A stretch of 64,000 nt of DNA from Diphasiastrum complanatum (GCA_029204225.1 CM055102.1:43030744-43094743), one strand, 5' to 3'; positions 9,810 through 21,400 are shown, counted from the first letter of the stretch. Program-made: numbers and translations. Notes: generated by a model from the letters alone, not told the origin.

Positions 9810-11190
9810 ATTGATTACATCTCAACACATTCACTGACAGCCCACCTCCATCACACCTAGCTCGCATCTACATTGCAATCCCCCGTCAACCAACGCACAC
9901 AACTCACCTAACTACCTCCGCATAAAACACCTTCCTTCTTCATTAAACCACCTTCCTCACATCGCAACTGACCGCATGCCATCCCGTTAAACACACCTTC
10001 CACTTTAGTTGCAATAATCCGCACTCTCCCCACCTTACGGACCACCTCCACCTGCATTTGCAATCACACGTCACAACCATCGCAACCATCCCCATCCCGT
10101 TAAACCGCATTCTCTCACATCACAACCGTCATCCATCATAACCTGTAGGCATCGTAATATATCGTAACCATACAAATCGTAAACAATCGCAAATCACCAT
10201 CATCCATCACAAATTGTACAGACTGCCATCCACCATAACCTGTAGGTACAGTAGCCCACCGCAAACCGTTGCCATCCATCCCAAACCGTAGGATCCGTCC
10301 ACCATCGCAAACACACGCAACTCACTGTCATCCATTCTTGTCCATCCTCGCAATCGATTCTGACTGACACCGTTCGGACCACAGATCACCGCACAACTCC
10401 ACAATCCACTCATCTTCGTTCTCTACCTATGGAAACCGCAAGCCATCTACACTATTAATTATAACCAGCCACATTCACACGCACTGACCCACACTATAGC
10501 CATTGCCACCACCTTACAGCAGTAGCAATCGCAGTGATCCCTAGTGACATCCCTTGAATCGTAGTATCACAATTAACCGTCCCCAACCCTTACACCGTAC
10601 TATTAACATAGAACCGCACCAGCCGCCTTCAACAGCAAACAAGCACCTGCATTCACCATTCACCAGCACCAACCCACAATCAAACCGTAAACATCCACCT
10701 AGACCACACTAAACAGACTGACAACCAAGAACTGTAACCACCACATTAGCCTACATTCAATCGCCCCACTGCATTTAGCCATGTCATCTATCACAGAACA
10801 CATGCATCCGTCCCAAACAAATCCAGCCGCCACAGAACGCACTCAACCACAACCACTGCATTCAACCCCACCCGTCCACCATCACCACCATAGTCAACCG
10901 TCACCAACGTAGTCACCACTAAGCCATAGTGCCCAACCACACTTATTCGCCCTACGACTACCATCGGCAACCTTCACCGCAACACACGGACACCGTAAAC
11001 CCGCAACTGACTGCACCAAACCACAAATCACCATTAACCACAAACACCCACAAATATCCGCAACCTACCATAACCGTAAACCACACCAGACCATAGACCG
11101 TAAACTGTAGGACCGCAAAAAAAAAAAAATTTGAAAACACCAAAAAACTCGAAAAAACCATAAACAATAAAAAGCTCATACCAGTACTCA
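9810..11190 (+). other. C/A-rich, G-poor leader with degenerate short repeats
   Basis: The plus strand is strikingly poor in G and rich in A and C over more than 1.2 kb, with countless variants of CATCGCAAACC, CCGTAAACC and CATCCATC. It looks like a decayed tandem array in the gag leader. No reading frame on the plus strand is supported. The minus-strand open frames here (for example 10,200-10,413 and 10,958-11,233) are Gly/Trp/Val-rich by-products of the repeats. Copy 2 has a different, clearly tandem array in the same position. Confidence 0.6.
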
Positions 11191-12543
11191 ATGGACCAAC
11201 AAAGAGACCCTGAAATCCCAGATGATTATCCATACGAGGTCGGGTCCCCTGTAGCTGAACAAATCAGACACCATAGATTCTATCGAATGCGGGCCGAACT
11301 CCAAGAGCCATCCACAAACCCATTCAAGGGACAAGAACCCGATAGAGCCGAGTCTTCACGCGCACGACCCCATTTTTATGGTGTTGAGGCCTCACAGGTC
11401 AGAACCAACCCTAATGCAGTTCCTGCTACCCACGAAGCTCATTCTGAAAGACGTACACCCGAGCTAGATCTACCAAAGTTTGACGGTATTTTGGACCCTC
11501 AAAGATTTTTGCAAATGTTTGAGAATGCATGTGATGTGTATGGCGAAACATCTCCCGATGCTATGGTCCAACTGTTTTCGATGACCATGATCGCTAAAGC
11601 ACGTGATTGGTTTTTCAACCTTGATCGTGATGAAAAGATAGACTGGTCAATTTTAAAAGAGTCCTTTATCAAGAGTTTAAGGTCCTTTCGCTTGGTCGAG
11701 AGCCCTTTTGTCAAACTGAGTAACATCAAAATGACAAAAGATGAATGTGTAGGAGACTATATCGAGCGTTTCAAACACCTCAAAAGTCAAGTACAAGAAC
11801 AACCCTCCGAACAAATGCTCATCATCTATTTTTTAGTCGTCCTTCCAAGATGGATTAGACACGAGCTTAAATCCAATGATGAATATATGAGCCTCAAATT
11901 AGCTATGTTTGATGCCTTCAAGGAAGAAGATAAAGGATCAGATGTTGACGAATCCAGGGAAAGACGAGCACCATGTGCTCCTATCCATGAGTTGAAGCCG
12001 ATCGAGGATACTCGAGATCAGCTTTGGAAATCCCAGTTGGAGTTGTTTAGTAAGCAACATCAACTACAGATGGAAAAACTCACCAATGAGTTTCAAGCTA
12101 CCCTAAAGTCTATCCAAAGCAGTATGCCTGGTCAGTCAAACCCTGCACAGGTACCTTATAGACGAAAAACAATATGGTGTCCACACTGCCGTGCTACACA
12201 TCATGTTGATGCTTGTATTTCATATCCGCCTATCCAAGCATATACAGTCCAACAATATGAAACACAACCATCACATTCTCGACATTCCTTGACTTATCTT
12301 GAATATCCACCAAAAGGTCCAGAACCACTAGCCATACAAGATGGCTATGCCGTTATACAAGGGCCATTGCACACCAGATGTTTCATCTGTGGTGAAACTG
12401 GCCACTTCATGGTTGATTGTTTAGTCAAGACCAAGTACCATGCTGAGTGTCTTGACTGTATCAGAAAACACAGTTTCAAAGACTGTCCGAAACAACCAAC
12501 TACGATCCTACCTGCCCATCACGTCAGTTATGAATCTCGATAG
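11191..12543 (+). CDS. gag: Intact gypsy GAG polyprotein with three zinc knuckles
   Basis: A 450-codon uninterrupted frame starting at ATG 11,191 (MDQQRDPEIPDDYPYEV). Residues ~85-250 match the plant retrotransposon gag domain: PELDLPKFDG, then QLFSMTMIAKARDWFF, SFIKSLRSFRLVESPFVKLS, DYIERFKHLKSQVQEQPSEQ and PRWIRHELKSNDEYMSLKLA. A helical, Gln-rich stretch (~275-315) is followed by three Cys-His knuckles: CPHCRATHHVDAC, CFICGETGHFMVDC (the canonical CCHC spacing) and CLDCIRKHSFKDC. Gag forms the virus-like particle and binds the RNA. The start is supported by copy 2, where the ATG sits in the same context (ACTCAATGG). No protease or pol follows. An intact gag beside broken neighbours suggests recent activity or selection. 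Confidence 0.9.
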   Translation: MDQQRDPEIPDDYPYEVGSPVAEQIRHHRFYRMRAELQEPSTNPFKGQEPDRAESSRARPHFYGVEASQVRTNPNAVPATHEAHSERRTPELDLPKFDGILDPQRFLQMFENACDVYGETSPDAMVQLFSMTMIAKARDWFFNLDRDEKIDWSILKESFIKSLRSFRLVESPFVKLSNIKMTKDECVGDYIERFKHLKSQVQEQPSEQMLIIYFLVVLPRWIRHELKSNDEYMSLKLAMFDAFKEEDKGSDVDESRERRAPCAPIHELKPIEDTRDQLWKSQLELFSKQHQLQMEKLTNEFQATLKSIQSSMPGQSNPAQVPYRRKTIWCPHCRATHHVDACISYPPIQAYTVQQYETQPSHSRHSLTYLEYPPKGPEPLAIQDGYAVIQGPLHTRCFICGETGHFMVDCLVKTKYHAECLDCIRKHSFKDCPKQPTTILPAHHVSYESR

Positions 12544-13390
12544 GATCTTTACGACAACAACACGAGCACTATAGCACCCTCCCACTCAACCTGCTGCTCA
12601 CTCAAGAAGTTTCTAGCAAACTTCTACAATACCGCACAATACACCAACTCCATAATGAAAAAAGTCAATATGAAATGAGTCCTTTTCGAAAGAAAGTGAA
12701 ACCGATATTCCGTCATCTGCTACAATGTCCAACCAAGAGCAACCTCCACAGGGAATTGACAGTTTTTCTCCACTTCTACAACCTCAAATCTATTTGTCTT
12801 TCCACATGCTAATAAGATTTCCAATGTGCCAATACATAATAAATCTAGGATTCGAAAATCCGGATAGAGATTCGGTTATGAATCTCTTGTTCAGAGAGGT
12901 CCTCAGGACATAGTACCTCAACCATACCTACATCTCAAGCTATATCTTACAACATCTGCTATCAATGATGATAGATTTTAGTGTAACAAACCCTGTCTTG
13001 TTTTGACAAGGGCATGTCAAAGTAAGTCACATTACTCTACAAACAACTAAAATATTGCAACTATCAAGGTACATTATCAATGTTGATGAATGCCAGTTTT
13101 GTTTGACAAGTGCTATATAGTTCTCACTCTCTGTAACGTTTGTTTATTTCCTTGTTTCTCTTCACCTATTTTGTGTGATTGATTTTTGCTTGAGGAAAAG
13201 CTATTGCATGAGAGTCTTCTGTAGAGCATCTCACACAAACATTTTCATTCATCTATCCATCTTCAGATTACCTTGAATAGCAGTTTAGATTTTTTGAGAA
13301 ATATGAGAAGTACATGTCCAATTAGAGTTGATTCCTGCATCTCATGACACATATTATTTTTTGAGTCAACTACAGCAAGATCGAAACAAG
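12544..13390 (+). other. Post-gag non-coding region of copy 1
   Basis: Collinear with 30,546-31,390 of copy 2 at high identity, including GTCCAACCAAGAGCAACC against GTCCAACCAACAGCAACC and the stretch around TACCTCAACCATACC. Both copies keep it without a long frame, so it is element sequence rather than unique DNA. The match stops at GATCGAAAC/GATCGAAAG, where copia D begins. Confidence 0.75.
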
Positions 13391-13651
13391 TGCGCCAATG
13401 GATAGATGAACCCAAGAGAACTCATGTATAAGCATGAAATGAGATGAGAGAGAGAAGAATCATATTCTCCCATGAGTGTACATTTATTTATAACATGTCC
13501 ATGCCTCATTAATGAGCTTGGTTTCTCTCCATAGAAACTTCCAAAACCATTTAGACTACATTAATTTTGAAATGTCCATCTCTAAGTCTAAATTGCCAAT
13601 TGGCCTCAACTGTATTTGGCAAAAGATCAAACTAGTTGACAATTTCTCACA
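13391..13651 (-). repeat. 3' LTR of copia D
   Basis: On the minus strand the LTR begins TGTGAGAAATTGTCAACTAG at 13,651, right after the purine tract AAGAGGGAG. It ends near 13,391 (CCATTGGCGCA), where gypsy copy 1 sequence resumes. Length is about 261 bp, short for a copia. The start resembles the one at 39,416 (TGTGAGAGATTTCAACTAG), so D and B are related families. The probable duplication ACAAG (13,386-13,390) has no visible partner. Confidence 0.65.
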
Positions 13652-14232
13652 CTCCCTCTTCAACTAGTTTTAGCATACTTTTAACCATAGAACTTTGATT
13701 CAACTTTAGAATGATCTCCATTCTAAGTATAGGTCTCCTTTCTAAAGTTCTAAAGTAGTTTTCATAATTGATATAGAGAATAGTGTCCAACTTGGATGCT
13801 TCACTATTTCTCACATCAATTTTACACATCAAGATGTAACTAGAACATGAAGAACCAAATAGAATGTAAATGAAATGATTCCACCATGCTTCCAACTCTG
13901 AAATCTCTACAACTACAACCAAACAATAAATGTGAGTGATGACCACTTGCTTGCTTGTCTCCTCTATCTTTGTCCTTTCTTGATATGTCTCCACCATAAA
14001 ACTCCATGAATGAGCCTCCATCTCCATCTTGCCACAAGATGCCATCATCACTTGATGACTAGATCATGAATGAGTGATATAATGAGCCTCCTAGCAACAT
14101 TTCTATCAGAAAACCACACAACTACAACATCAAAATGATGCAAACCAATGTAGCTAGTTTTACCATATCTTGACAATTTACATGCATCCACATGAAATTG
14201 CTCAAACATGAGATAGAACAAGTAAAGTAAAC
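13652..14232 (-). other. Pre-LTR region of copia D, coding lost
   Basis: In a complete element, RT and RNase H would precede the LTR. Only AT-rich sequence with short broken frames is visible (for example 13,647-14,051 minus), without copia RT or RNase H motifs. It was either replaced or heavily decayed. Confidence 0.5.
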
Positions 14233-15888
14233 TTAAACAACACTTGATTGTTGTTCCTTTGACCTTACTTGAGTCTTAGAACACCTACAAAATATATCCA
14301 TAACATCTTTGCCAATTGACTCTCTTTTGATGCTCTTGACTAGTTCCAAATTGTCACTTTCCCTTTTGTGTTGTTGAAGCCCTTTGAGATCAATCTCTTG
14401 ATCTTCCAAAAAGTCATTGACTAAGATCTCATTTCCAAATCCATTAGTTGCTTGAAAACCATGAAAACATCCCTCCACTTGCATAGCATCATCAACACAA
14501 AAAGATTCACCAAAACGTGTGAGAAAAGCTAAATGAGTCACTTCCACTTGCTTACGCTTCTCATCATATGTGAGCCTTGCAGGTGTTTGTCTTTCTTTTA
14601 ATGTTGACTTCATGAAGGTACTTCATCATCACCACCTAGAGTAGGATCCATAACATCAACATCAAGATTGTTAGATCCGTCTACAACATCAATACTTGAA
14701 GACACTTTTGGAATGTTTTTCTCATCAAAAATGACATCTCTACCAATAATCACCTTATTAATAGTAGGAATGTAAACCTTATGGGCTTTAATCACCTCAC
14801 TATATCCAACAAATATACTTTTTCTTGAAGATGGATCCTCCTTTGTCCTATCATCAAGAGTTATATTGACGTAGCAAGTGCATCCAAAAGTTCTAAAAAA
14901 CCTGATACTTAGCCTCCTTTTGAATAGCATCTCAAAAGGTGTTTTTCCATCCAATATAGAGCCTCATAGCTTTGGCATCTTCACATAAGGTCCTATTCTT
15001 CCTCTTGGCCACTCCATTTTGTTGAGGTGTCCTTGAAGTTCTGTACTCCCTCTTGATCCCATGCTCATCACAAAAGGCTTTGAACTTGGTTGAGATATAC
15101 TCATCACCGTTGTCACTTCTCAAGCACTTGAACCTTGTGGAAAATTGGTTCTCCCTTGCACTCTTGAACTTCACACATACATCATACGCTTCAACTTTGC
15201 TCTTTAAAAGATATACCCAACAATATCTACTAAAATCATCAATGAAAGTTACATACATCTTAGCTCCACTATTGCTAATTGTAGTAATTCCATGAATATC
15301 TGAATGTACAACTTAAAAAGGCTTTGTAGATCTAGTATAAGTAGTTTATGTGACTTTGACAATGCACAAGGCTCACAAACATGATTGATGCTAGTTAAGA
15401 AACTTGGAAGACCAATTACAACTTGCTTTCTAGCCATTGCCTCCAATGCTTTGAAGTTGAGATGCCCCATCCTCTTATGCCAAACCTCTTGCATGGATAT
15501 TTGCTCACTTGCCACACATCCAACTTGATTAGCAATAACACAATCATCTAGTTTGAATAACTTCCCTTGTCTTTTACCTTTTGCAATCAAGACATCCTTC
15601 CTTTTGATCATGGCAAGCATCTCCCTCAAAATCCACTTTAAGACCTTTGCTTAGCAATTGAATCACACTAAGTATGTTCTTAGTTATAGATGGAATGAAC
15701 ATAACATCCTTCAAATGAACATTTCTATTTGTAGAGAGAAATAGAAATTGTGCCAATCCCTTTGATTGCACACTCACCATCCTGGCCATGTAGATCACCC
15801 TCTTGTCATCTCCATATGCCAATAAATAAGTGAAATACTCCTTGTGAAAAGTCATTGTGCTTGGGCCACTATCAATCCACCATGGATC
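14233..15888 (-). pseudogene. Copia D pol remnant: protease, integrase, linker
   Basis: Read from 15,888 downward: WWIDSGPST (the active-site motif, normally DSGAS/T), DVMFIPSITKNILSVIQLLS, pre-integrase GKLFKLDDCVIAN and the zinc-binding HKRMGHLNFKALEAM...CEPCALSKSHK. The integrase core shows TFIDDFSRYCWVYLLKSKVE, LRSDNGDEYISTKF and TPQQNGVAKRKNRTLCEDAK, then GKTPFEMLFKRRLSIRFFRT and GCTCYVN. The frames are shifted at about 15,600, 15,250 and 14,940, with stops. After the linker (TPARLTYDEKRKQVEV) the RT and RNase H part is missing. The upstream end is cut by the LTR of copia E at 15,889, two residues before the WWIDSG motif. Confidence 0.8.
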
Positions 15889-16710
15889 TGTGAAAAATGC
15901 AAAAATAAGCTTGGTAGAGGCCAAAAATCTTGTATATAGGATAGACACACATGTGTGGAGCCTGTTCTCACTTGTGAAACTAGTGTACTTTTCATGTACC
16001 ATAATCATATATGTTGTACATATGATTTAATTCAAGTTCTAGTGGCTTAAATGGCCAAAAACTAGTTTTCTAGAGATATGACACATGGCACCAATCTAAT
16101 GATTGCATGAGCCAAAACTTTTGAATAGGTGTCACATCCCATGTGTAGAGGATAGCTCACACGTGTGGAAATAGCTGAAGTGGCTGAGTTTTTGCGTCTA
16201 GAAGATTTCCATGAAGATCTCCATATAGTAGGAAAATAGACCAAAAATGCCCAAAATGGAAAGTTTTGATCCAAGTGTCAAATTGCATGATAGTGAAATG
16301 GCGTCCTCACACGTGTGAGATCTGATGCATGATTAGTACCTCGAGCTCCAAAAGTGTATATATAGAGGCTTATTTGGCCATAATCAATGTGAGACACCAA
16401 TCTTGTTTTGGAAGCAATTTTGAGTGATTCTCTCCATTTGTCTACATTTGTTTTGATTGTTTTGAGGTTCTATCAATGTGTACTTGATTTTCAGATTGGA
16501 GTCCATACTCAGACAGTGTGTCACACGTGTGAAACCAGAAAGTACACCTACCTTCAATTAATGATTGTTCTTGTTAGGATTTTGTGTCTAGAATTGATCT
16601 AGATTGATCTTAATCTCAAGTAGATTGATAGATCAAGTAATCTGACAACCAATCCCTCTTGAGGATCAGATGAGGATCCACTCTTGGTCCTTTTTTGTAC
16701 TTTTTGCACA
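15889..16710 (+). repeat. 5' LTR of copia E
   Basis: 822 bp, TGTGAAAAATGC... to ...TTTTTGCACA, followed immediately by the primer site. The left boundary is fixed by the break in copia D protease; the flanking GGATC (15,884-15,888) is the likely target duplication. It contains three exact CACACGTGTG palindromes (16,158; 16,308; 16,522) and related ACATGTGT sequences. Confidence 0.75.
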
Positions 16711-16722
16711 TGGTATCAGAGC
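16711..16722 (+). other. Copia primer-binding site of element E
   Basis: TGGTATCAGAGC directly follows the LTR terminal CA, so 16,710 is the LTR edge and transcription runs to the right. Confidence 0.85.
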
Positions 16723-17302
16723 CTAGTACAAGAGGTTTTGTTGAGATTGATAGGGTTAATCCAAATCAAAGCCAAAATTAGCAGTTTTTTGGAAACTAGT
16801 CAAATTTTGTGTAGCGAGTTGGATTTGATAGCTATCCTCAAAAATTTTGGTCCAGACCTTGTTGTGGGCTGTAGGAACCATGGGAGGCCGTATAGCTCCG
16901 ATTTTGACTGAGAAATTTCAAAAATTTGTAGAATTTGACTCACATACCCAATTTGAGTGATTTTGGGTGCATAATCAAGCATTTTCTATAGTGAATCTAA
17001 TCCCTTGATTAGTTTTTGGATTAGATTAGCCAAAAAATTAAAATCGAGTCTTGAATTAGGTGCACTAACTAATCTTCTCTAATTTTTTGAGTGTATGTTG
17101 AGGTTGAAGAGAGAAATTGCTAAAAATCATAGATTAAGGAGTGATTTTGCAAGTTTGAGACTAGAATCTAAATTTCCATCATTCTAGATTGGTTCATGAG
17201 TGATAGGATTGAGTCTATAAGCTTTCTAAATTGCTAGAAGACTTTAGGTTCAGATCTCTTAGAGAAACCATAAGAGTCTCTAGTGCTTTTTCACATTAAA
17301 AA

Positions 17303-17861
17303 ATGGCATCAATGGGTGGTTTTTTGCTTGAAGCTAGTGAAAGACTTACATCCACTAATTATGCTACTTGGATAGTTCGAATGGAGTCTTTGCTTGTACT
17401 TCATGATCTTTATGACATAGTACTTGAGGTGGAAGTAGAACCTCAAGGAGGAGTTGAATTGGCTAAGTACAAAAAGAGATGTAGAGTTGCATTACACTGC
17501 ATAGATATGAATGTAAGTAATGAACTTTTGAAAGAAATTTCATCTTGTACCACATCCAAAGAGGCATGGGATTCATTAAAAGCCATTTACGGATCCAAGA
17601 ACACTTCAAGGATACTCATGCTTAGGAATCAAATCCTTCAAAGCATGAAAGGAAGTAGTGAAAGTGCCCAAAATTATGTCTTTAGAATCAAAATAAGTTG
17701 TCGTCTTCTATAGATGATAAAATCAAAGATGATGAATTAATTCAAATCATTTTGAATGGATTAGGAGATGATTATTCCAATATTGTTCAAACCTTTGCTA
17801 CTCAAAATTCACTTCCTAGTATTGAAAAACTTCAAAGTGTGCTTATTAGTGAGGAGAGTAG
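17303..17861 (+). pseudogene. Copia E gag, truncated
   Basis: ATG 17,303 starts MASMGGFLLEASERLTSTNY, followed by WIVRMESLLVLHDLYDIVLE, RVALHCIDMNVSNELLKEIS and KEAWDSLKAIYGSKNTSRIL. The frame shifts near 17,695 and continues as LIQIILNGLGDDYSNIVQTF and LPSIEKLQSVLISEESR. At about 17,862 the gag stops and the minus-strand pol of copia F begins, so zinc knuckle, pol and 3' LTR of E are missing. About 580 bp of untranslated leader separate the primer site from the ATG. Confidence 0.85.
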
Positions 17862-20800
17862 GAGTATCTATGCTCTTAGAATTTTCCATATGGAATTTTT
17901 TCAACATAGAGTGAGCATATCTAGATTGACATATAAAGACATGATTTTCATAAAAATCAATTTCTAGGCCTAGGATGTAATGTATCTCTCCTAGATCTTG
18001 CATTTTAAACTCACATCCAAGTGCTAGCTTAGTTTCATCAACTAGCTTGATACAACTTCCACAAAGAACAATGTCATCAACATAAATTAGAAGAATGACA
18101 ATATTGCTATCAACAAACTTTTGATACGTGGAAGGATCATAGTCACTAAGAGTAAATTCTAGTGAGATAAGAAAAGAATTAAGTCTTGAATACCATGATC
18201 TTGGTGCTTTCTTGAGTCCATAAAGACTTTTGAAGAGCAAGCACACTTTGGACTCATCCTTGATGAATCCTTGAGGTTTTTCCATATAGATCTCCTCCTC
18301 AAGATAACCATTAAGAAAAGCATTGGATACATCTAATTGTAACACCTTCCACTTGAAAAAACAAGCAAGAGAAATAAGAATCCTTATTGTCACCATCTTT
18401 GCAACGGGTGCAAAAGTCTCTCATAATCAAGACCATGAATTTGAGCAAATCCTTTGGCACGTAATCTTGGTTTATGCTTGTTGATGGTGCCATCATGATT
18501 GAACTTGATCGGAAATACCCACTTGCAACCAATCACATGCTTGTTGGATGGAGGATCCACAAGCTCCCAAGTATTGTTGGTGATCAATGCATCATACTCT
18601 TGCTTCATGGCATCATACCACTCCTTGGTATTGAGTGCCTCTTGTACATTCTTTGGCTCTACATGAGAGACATAAAAAATATAATTAGTGGAATCAAGAT
18701 CCACTTGTTTGCCTTTGTCAACATATGAGAGCCTCTTAGGCTCGGATCCATCTCTCATGGATCTTCTTGGTGAGAAAATCCGAGGAGAGTCTTCTTCAAA
18801 TCTCGACCCCATCACATCATGATTGTCTCCAAAATCAATAATTGATGATGCCTCCATAGATTTCTTGATCTCGGCCTCTTCAAAAGATGAGTGTTGATCT
18901 TCATGAAAGACAACATCTCTACTTTCAATAACTTGAGAAGTAGAGAGTATAAAGACTCTATAGGCCTTCTTGGTGGATGAGTATCCAACCATGATCCCTT
19001 TGCATGCACGAGGATCTTCCTTCTTCCTTGTTTCCAAGGGAATATGGACAAAGCATAAGCATCCAAAAACTCTAAGGTGATCAAACTTAGGCTTCTTCAA
19101 AAATAAGATTTCATATGGTGACTTTCCTCCAAGAGCTATATGTGGGAGCCTATTGCAAAGATAATTTGCGCAATTAATGGCTTCTCCCCAAAAATATTTG
19201 GGCAAAGATGTCTCAATTCTCATAGATTTTGCACATTCACATAGAGATCTATTCTTTCTCTTGGCCACTCCATTTTGAGATGAAGAGTAGGCACAAGAGA
19301 ACTCTCTTTTAATGCCTTCAAGCTCACAAAAGTCTTGAAATTTATTGGAGATATATTCACCACCTCCATCACTTCTAAGAGCTTTAATCTTGAATGAGAG
19401 TTGCTTCTCTACATAAGCTTTGAAAATAAGGAAATGATCAAACACCATAGATTTAGAAGCAAGAAGATATATCCAAGTGAATCTTGTGTAATCATCAAGG
19501 AAAGTAACAAAACAAGTGGCTCCTCCCTTGCTTGTAGTTGATGAGAAATGCACATCCGATTGGATTAACTCCAAAGGATGCTTGCTTTTGATAGAAGATC
19601 TTGTAAATGGCTTTTTGTGAGATTTAGCAATAGCACAAGCCTCACAAGGCTTGATCTTCTTGGAGAGTGACTTTGGCAAGACAATAGCTTTGGCTTCTTT
19701 GATCATAGAGAGCATGGATTTATAGTTGGGATGTCCCAACCTCCTAAGCCATAATTCCTCCATAGAGAGCTTGTTCACAAGAGCAACATTACAAGCATTC
19801 ACATACTCATTTGGATCTAGTTTATAGATGCCACCAAATCTAGATCCTAATGCAAGTATCTCATCATTCTTCTTGATAGTGCAAGTATCAACATTGAATT
19901 TTACATCAAGGCCATTATCAAGCAATTGGCCAACACTAATAAGATTCTTGGTAAGCTTAGGTACATAAAGAACTTAAGAGAGAGAAAGAACTTTAGAGGA
20001 TGCAAGCTTCAAGGGAATGTTCCCTATGCCTTCAATAGGACATTCAAAATCATTTGCAGTGTATATTGATTTCTTGACTCCATCATAAGGTGCAATATAA
20101 GAGAAAGAGTCCTTGGAGCTACACATATGTGAAGGGGCTCCACTATCAATATACCATAGGCCGTCCTTCTTGAAAGGAGTAGATGAGAAACTAGAGACCA
20201 TAAGAGATCCCTCTCCATCACTTGCAATAGTGTCTTCCTTCTCATTGGTAATGTTGGCTTGCTTGAGTTGATTCTTCTTCTTGAAGCAATTGGTGCATAA
20301 TGACCTTTTTTGCCACAATAAAAGCACTTTATCTTCTTCTTCTTGAGCTTGGATGATGAAGAATTAGAGGAATCATCTTCCTCCTCATCTTTGTCTTTGG
20401 ATTTGACTTTGTCCTTGCTTGAGGATTGTTGATGTTGGTTCTTGCTCCTCCCTTTGTGCTTATCCTTGGCAAAGAGAGCTTTGCCATCATTATGAGTGAG
20501 AGAAAGCTTGTCCATCCTCAATAGCTTGCACTCGTGTCTTGATTCTTTCGAAATTAGCACACTTTGGAGAGAAGCAAGTTCTCTATGAATATCTTTTACC
20601 CTCAAAACATAACTAGATGCACTCTCATCACTCTTTTGGCTACTTTGAAAGATTTGATTCCTAAGACTGAGAAGCCTAGAGGTATTCTTAGCCTCATGGA
20701 TAGTCTTGAGACAATCTCAAGCTTCTTTGGCTATTGCACAAGTACCTATCTCCCTCAATATCTCATTATAGAAATTCATCTTAATGTAGTGGAGAGCCAT

Positions 20801-20974
20801 CGTAGCTCTCTTTTTGTATTTTTGAACCTCTTGAAGAACTTGTGGTTCTTCTTCAAGGCCAAGAACTATGTCCATCACGTCTTGAAGGATCAAGATGGAC
20901 TCCATCCTCATTTTCCAGATTGAATAGTTTGAAGTGGACAATCTTTCACTTGGTTCCAACAAGGATGAACCCAT
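17862..20974 (-). pseudogene. Copia F gag-pol remnant
   Basis: From 20,974 downward: gag (MGSSLLEPSERLSTSNYSIW, MDIVLGLEEEP), a zinc knuckle (CFYCGKKGHYAP, the last Cys shifted out of frame), protease (WYIDSGAPSHMC), pre-integrase (RRLGHPNYKSM...CEACAIAKSHKK) and the integrase core (THFLDDYTRFTWIYLLASKS-like, LRSDGGGEYISNKFQDFCEL, SQNGVAKRKNRSLCECAKSM). Then follow WELVDPPSNKHVIGCKWVFP, RT part one, a frameshift at about 18,390-18,400, and RT part two ([40 protein letters not shown], the catalytic IYVDDIVLCGS). The frame leaves homology just after MENSKSIDTP. The longest open stretch is 511 codons (18,390-19,925). It is non-functional: there are stops, shifts, and RNase H is lost. Confidence 0.9.
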
Positions 20975-21390
20975 TTAAGACATTTGAAGTGAAGAACACT
21001 CAAATGAAGAACAATAAATGTTGCTACACACTCTCCATAGGATCCAATAATAGAGTACTATCTCAACCTATGAAAGATCTTGCAACTATTTGTGAATTGA
21101 TTCTCACTAGCTACACAAATCTCTCTAAAATAAGATCTATTTCACATCAAATGATGGAGTATAAGTAAAAAGTTAGGATCAAACACTCTTAGCATGTGTG
21201 AAGTACTCTAAGAAAGCAAATTTGACTCAAATACAATGATATTGCATGAAACAAAATGGCTAAGATCTCAAAACAATGCCTAGATCACATATATATGAGA
21301 TTGGCAAGCATACAACTGTGATTTTGGATCAACCAAGCAATCTCTTGACCAAACCAAATGTGTCCACCCAGGTCTAGGTGCCCAGTGGCC
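17862..21390 (-). mobile_element. Copia F, truncated at both ends
   Basis: Minus-strand element containing leader (20,975 to about 21,390), gag and most of pol. RNase H and the 3' LTR are missing where it joins element E, and the 5' LTR and primer site are missing at the right. The leader shows collinear traces of the A1/A2 leaders (the ATTTTAGAGAGATT...GCTAGTGAG and GGTGCCTAGACCT phrases in reverse complement). No target duplication was seen at either edge. Confidence 0.75.
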
Positions 21391-21400
21391 ACGACAACTT

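Larger units (their letters stand above)
8620..13390 (+). mobile_element. Gag-only Ty3/gypsy element, copy 1 (right end lost)
   Basis: In order: 5' LTR (8620-9793), gypsy-type primer site, a C-rich leader, an intact gag and a non-coding 3' region. Collinearity with copy 2 (gag and the ~850 bp after it) continues up to the copia D insertion at 13,390. No pol lies between gag and that point, and the complete copy 2 also lacks pol. This resembles plant non-autonomous terminal-repeat elements with a GAG domain (TR-GAG), which depend on a partner for enzymes. The 3' part and 3' LTR are not visible beyond copia D. Confidence 0.8.

Noticed and set aside
10200-11233. Gly/Trp/Val-rich minus-strand frames in the gypsy leader
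   Set aside because: They follow from the C/A-rich, G-poor plus strand and lie antisense to an element leader; no domain is recognisable.
12725-12913. Short plus frame after the intact gag as a second protein
   Set aside because: The homologous stretch in copy 2 (30,728-30,920) does not preserve the frame, so it is non-coding element sequence.
18390-19925. 511-codon minus frame as an active copia polyprotein
   Set aside because: It is only part of pol; gag, protease and the rest of RT are in other frames, and RNase H and both LTRs are missing.
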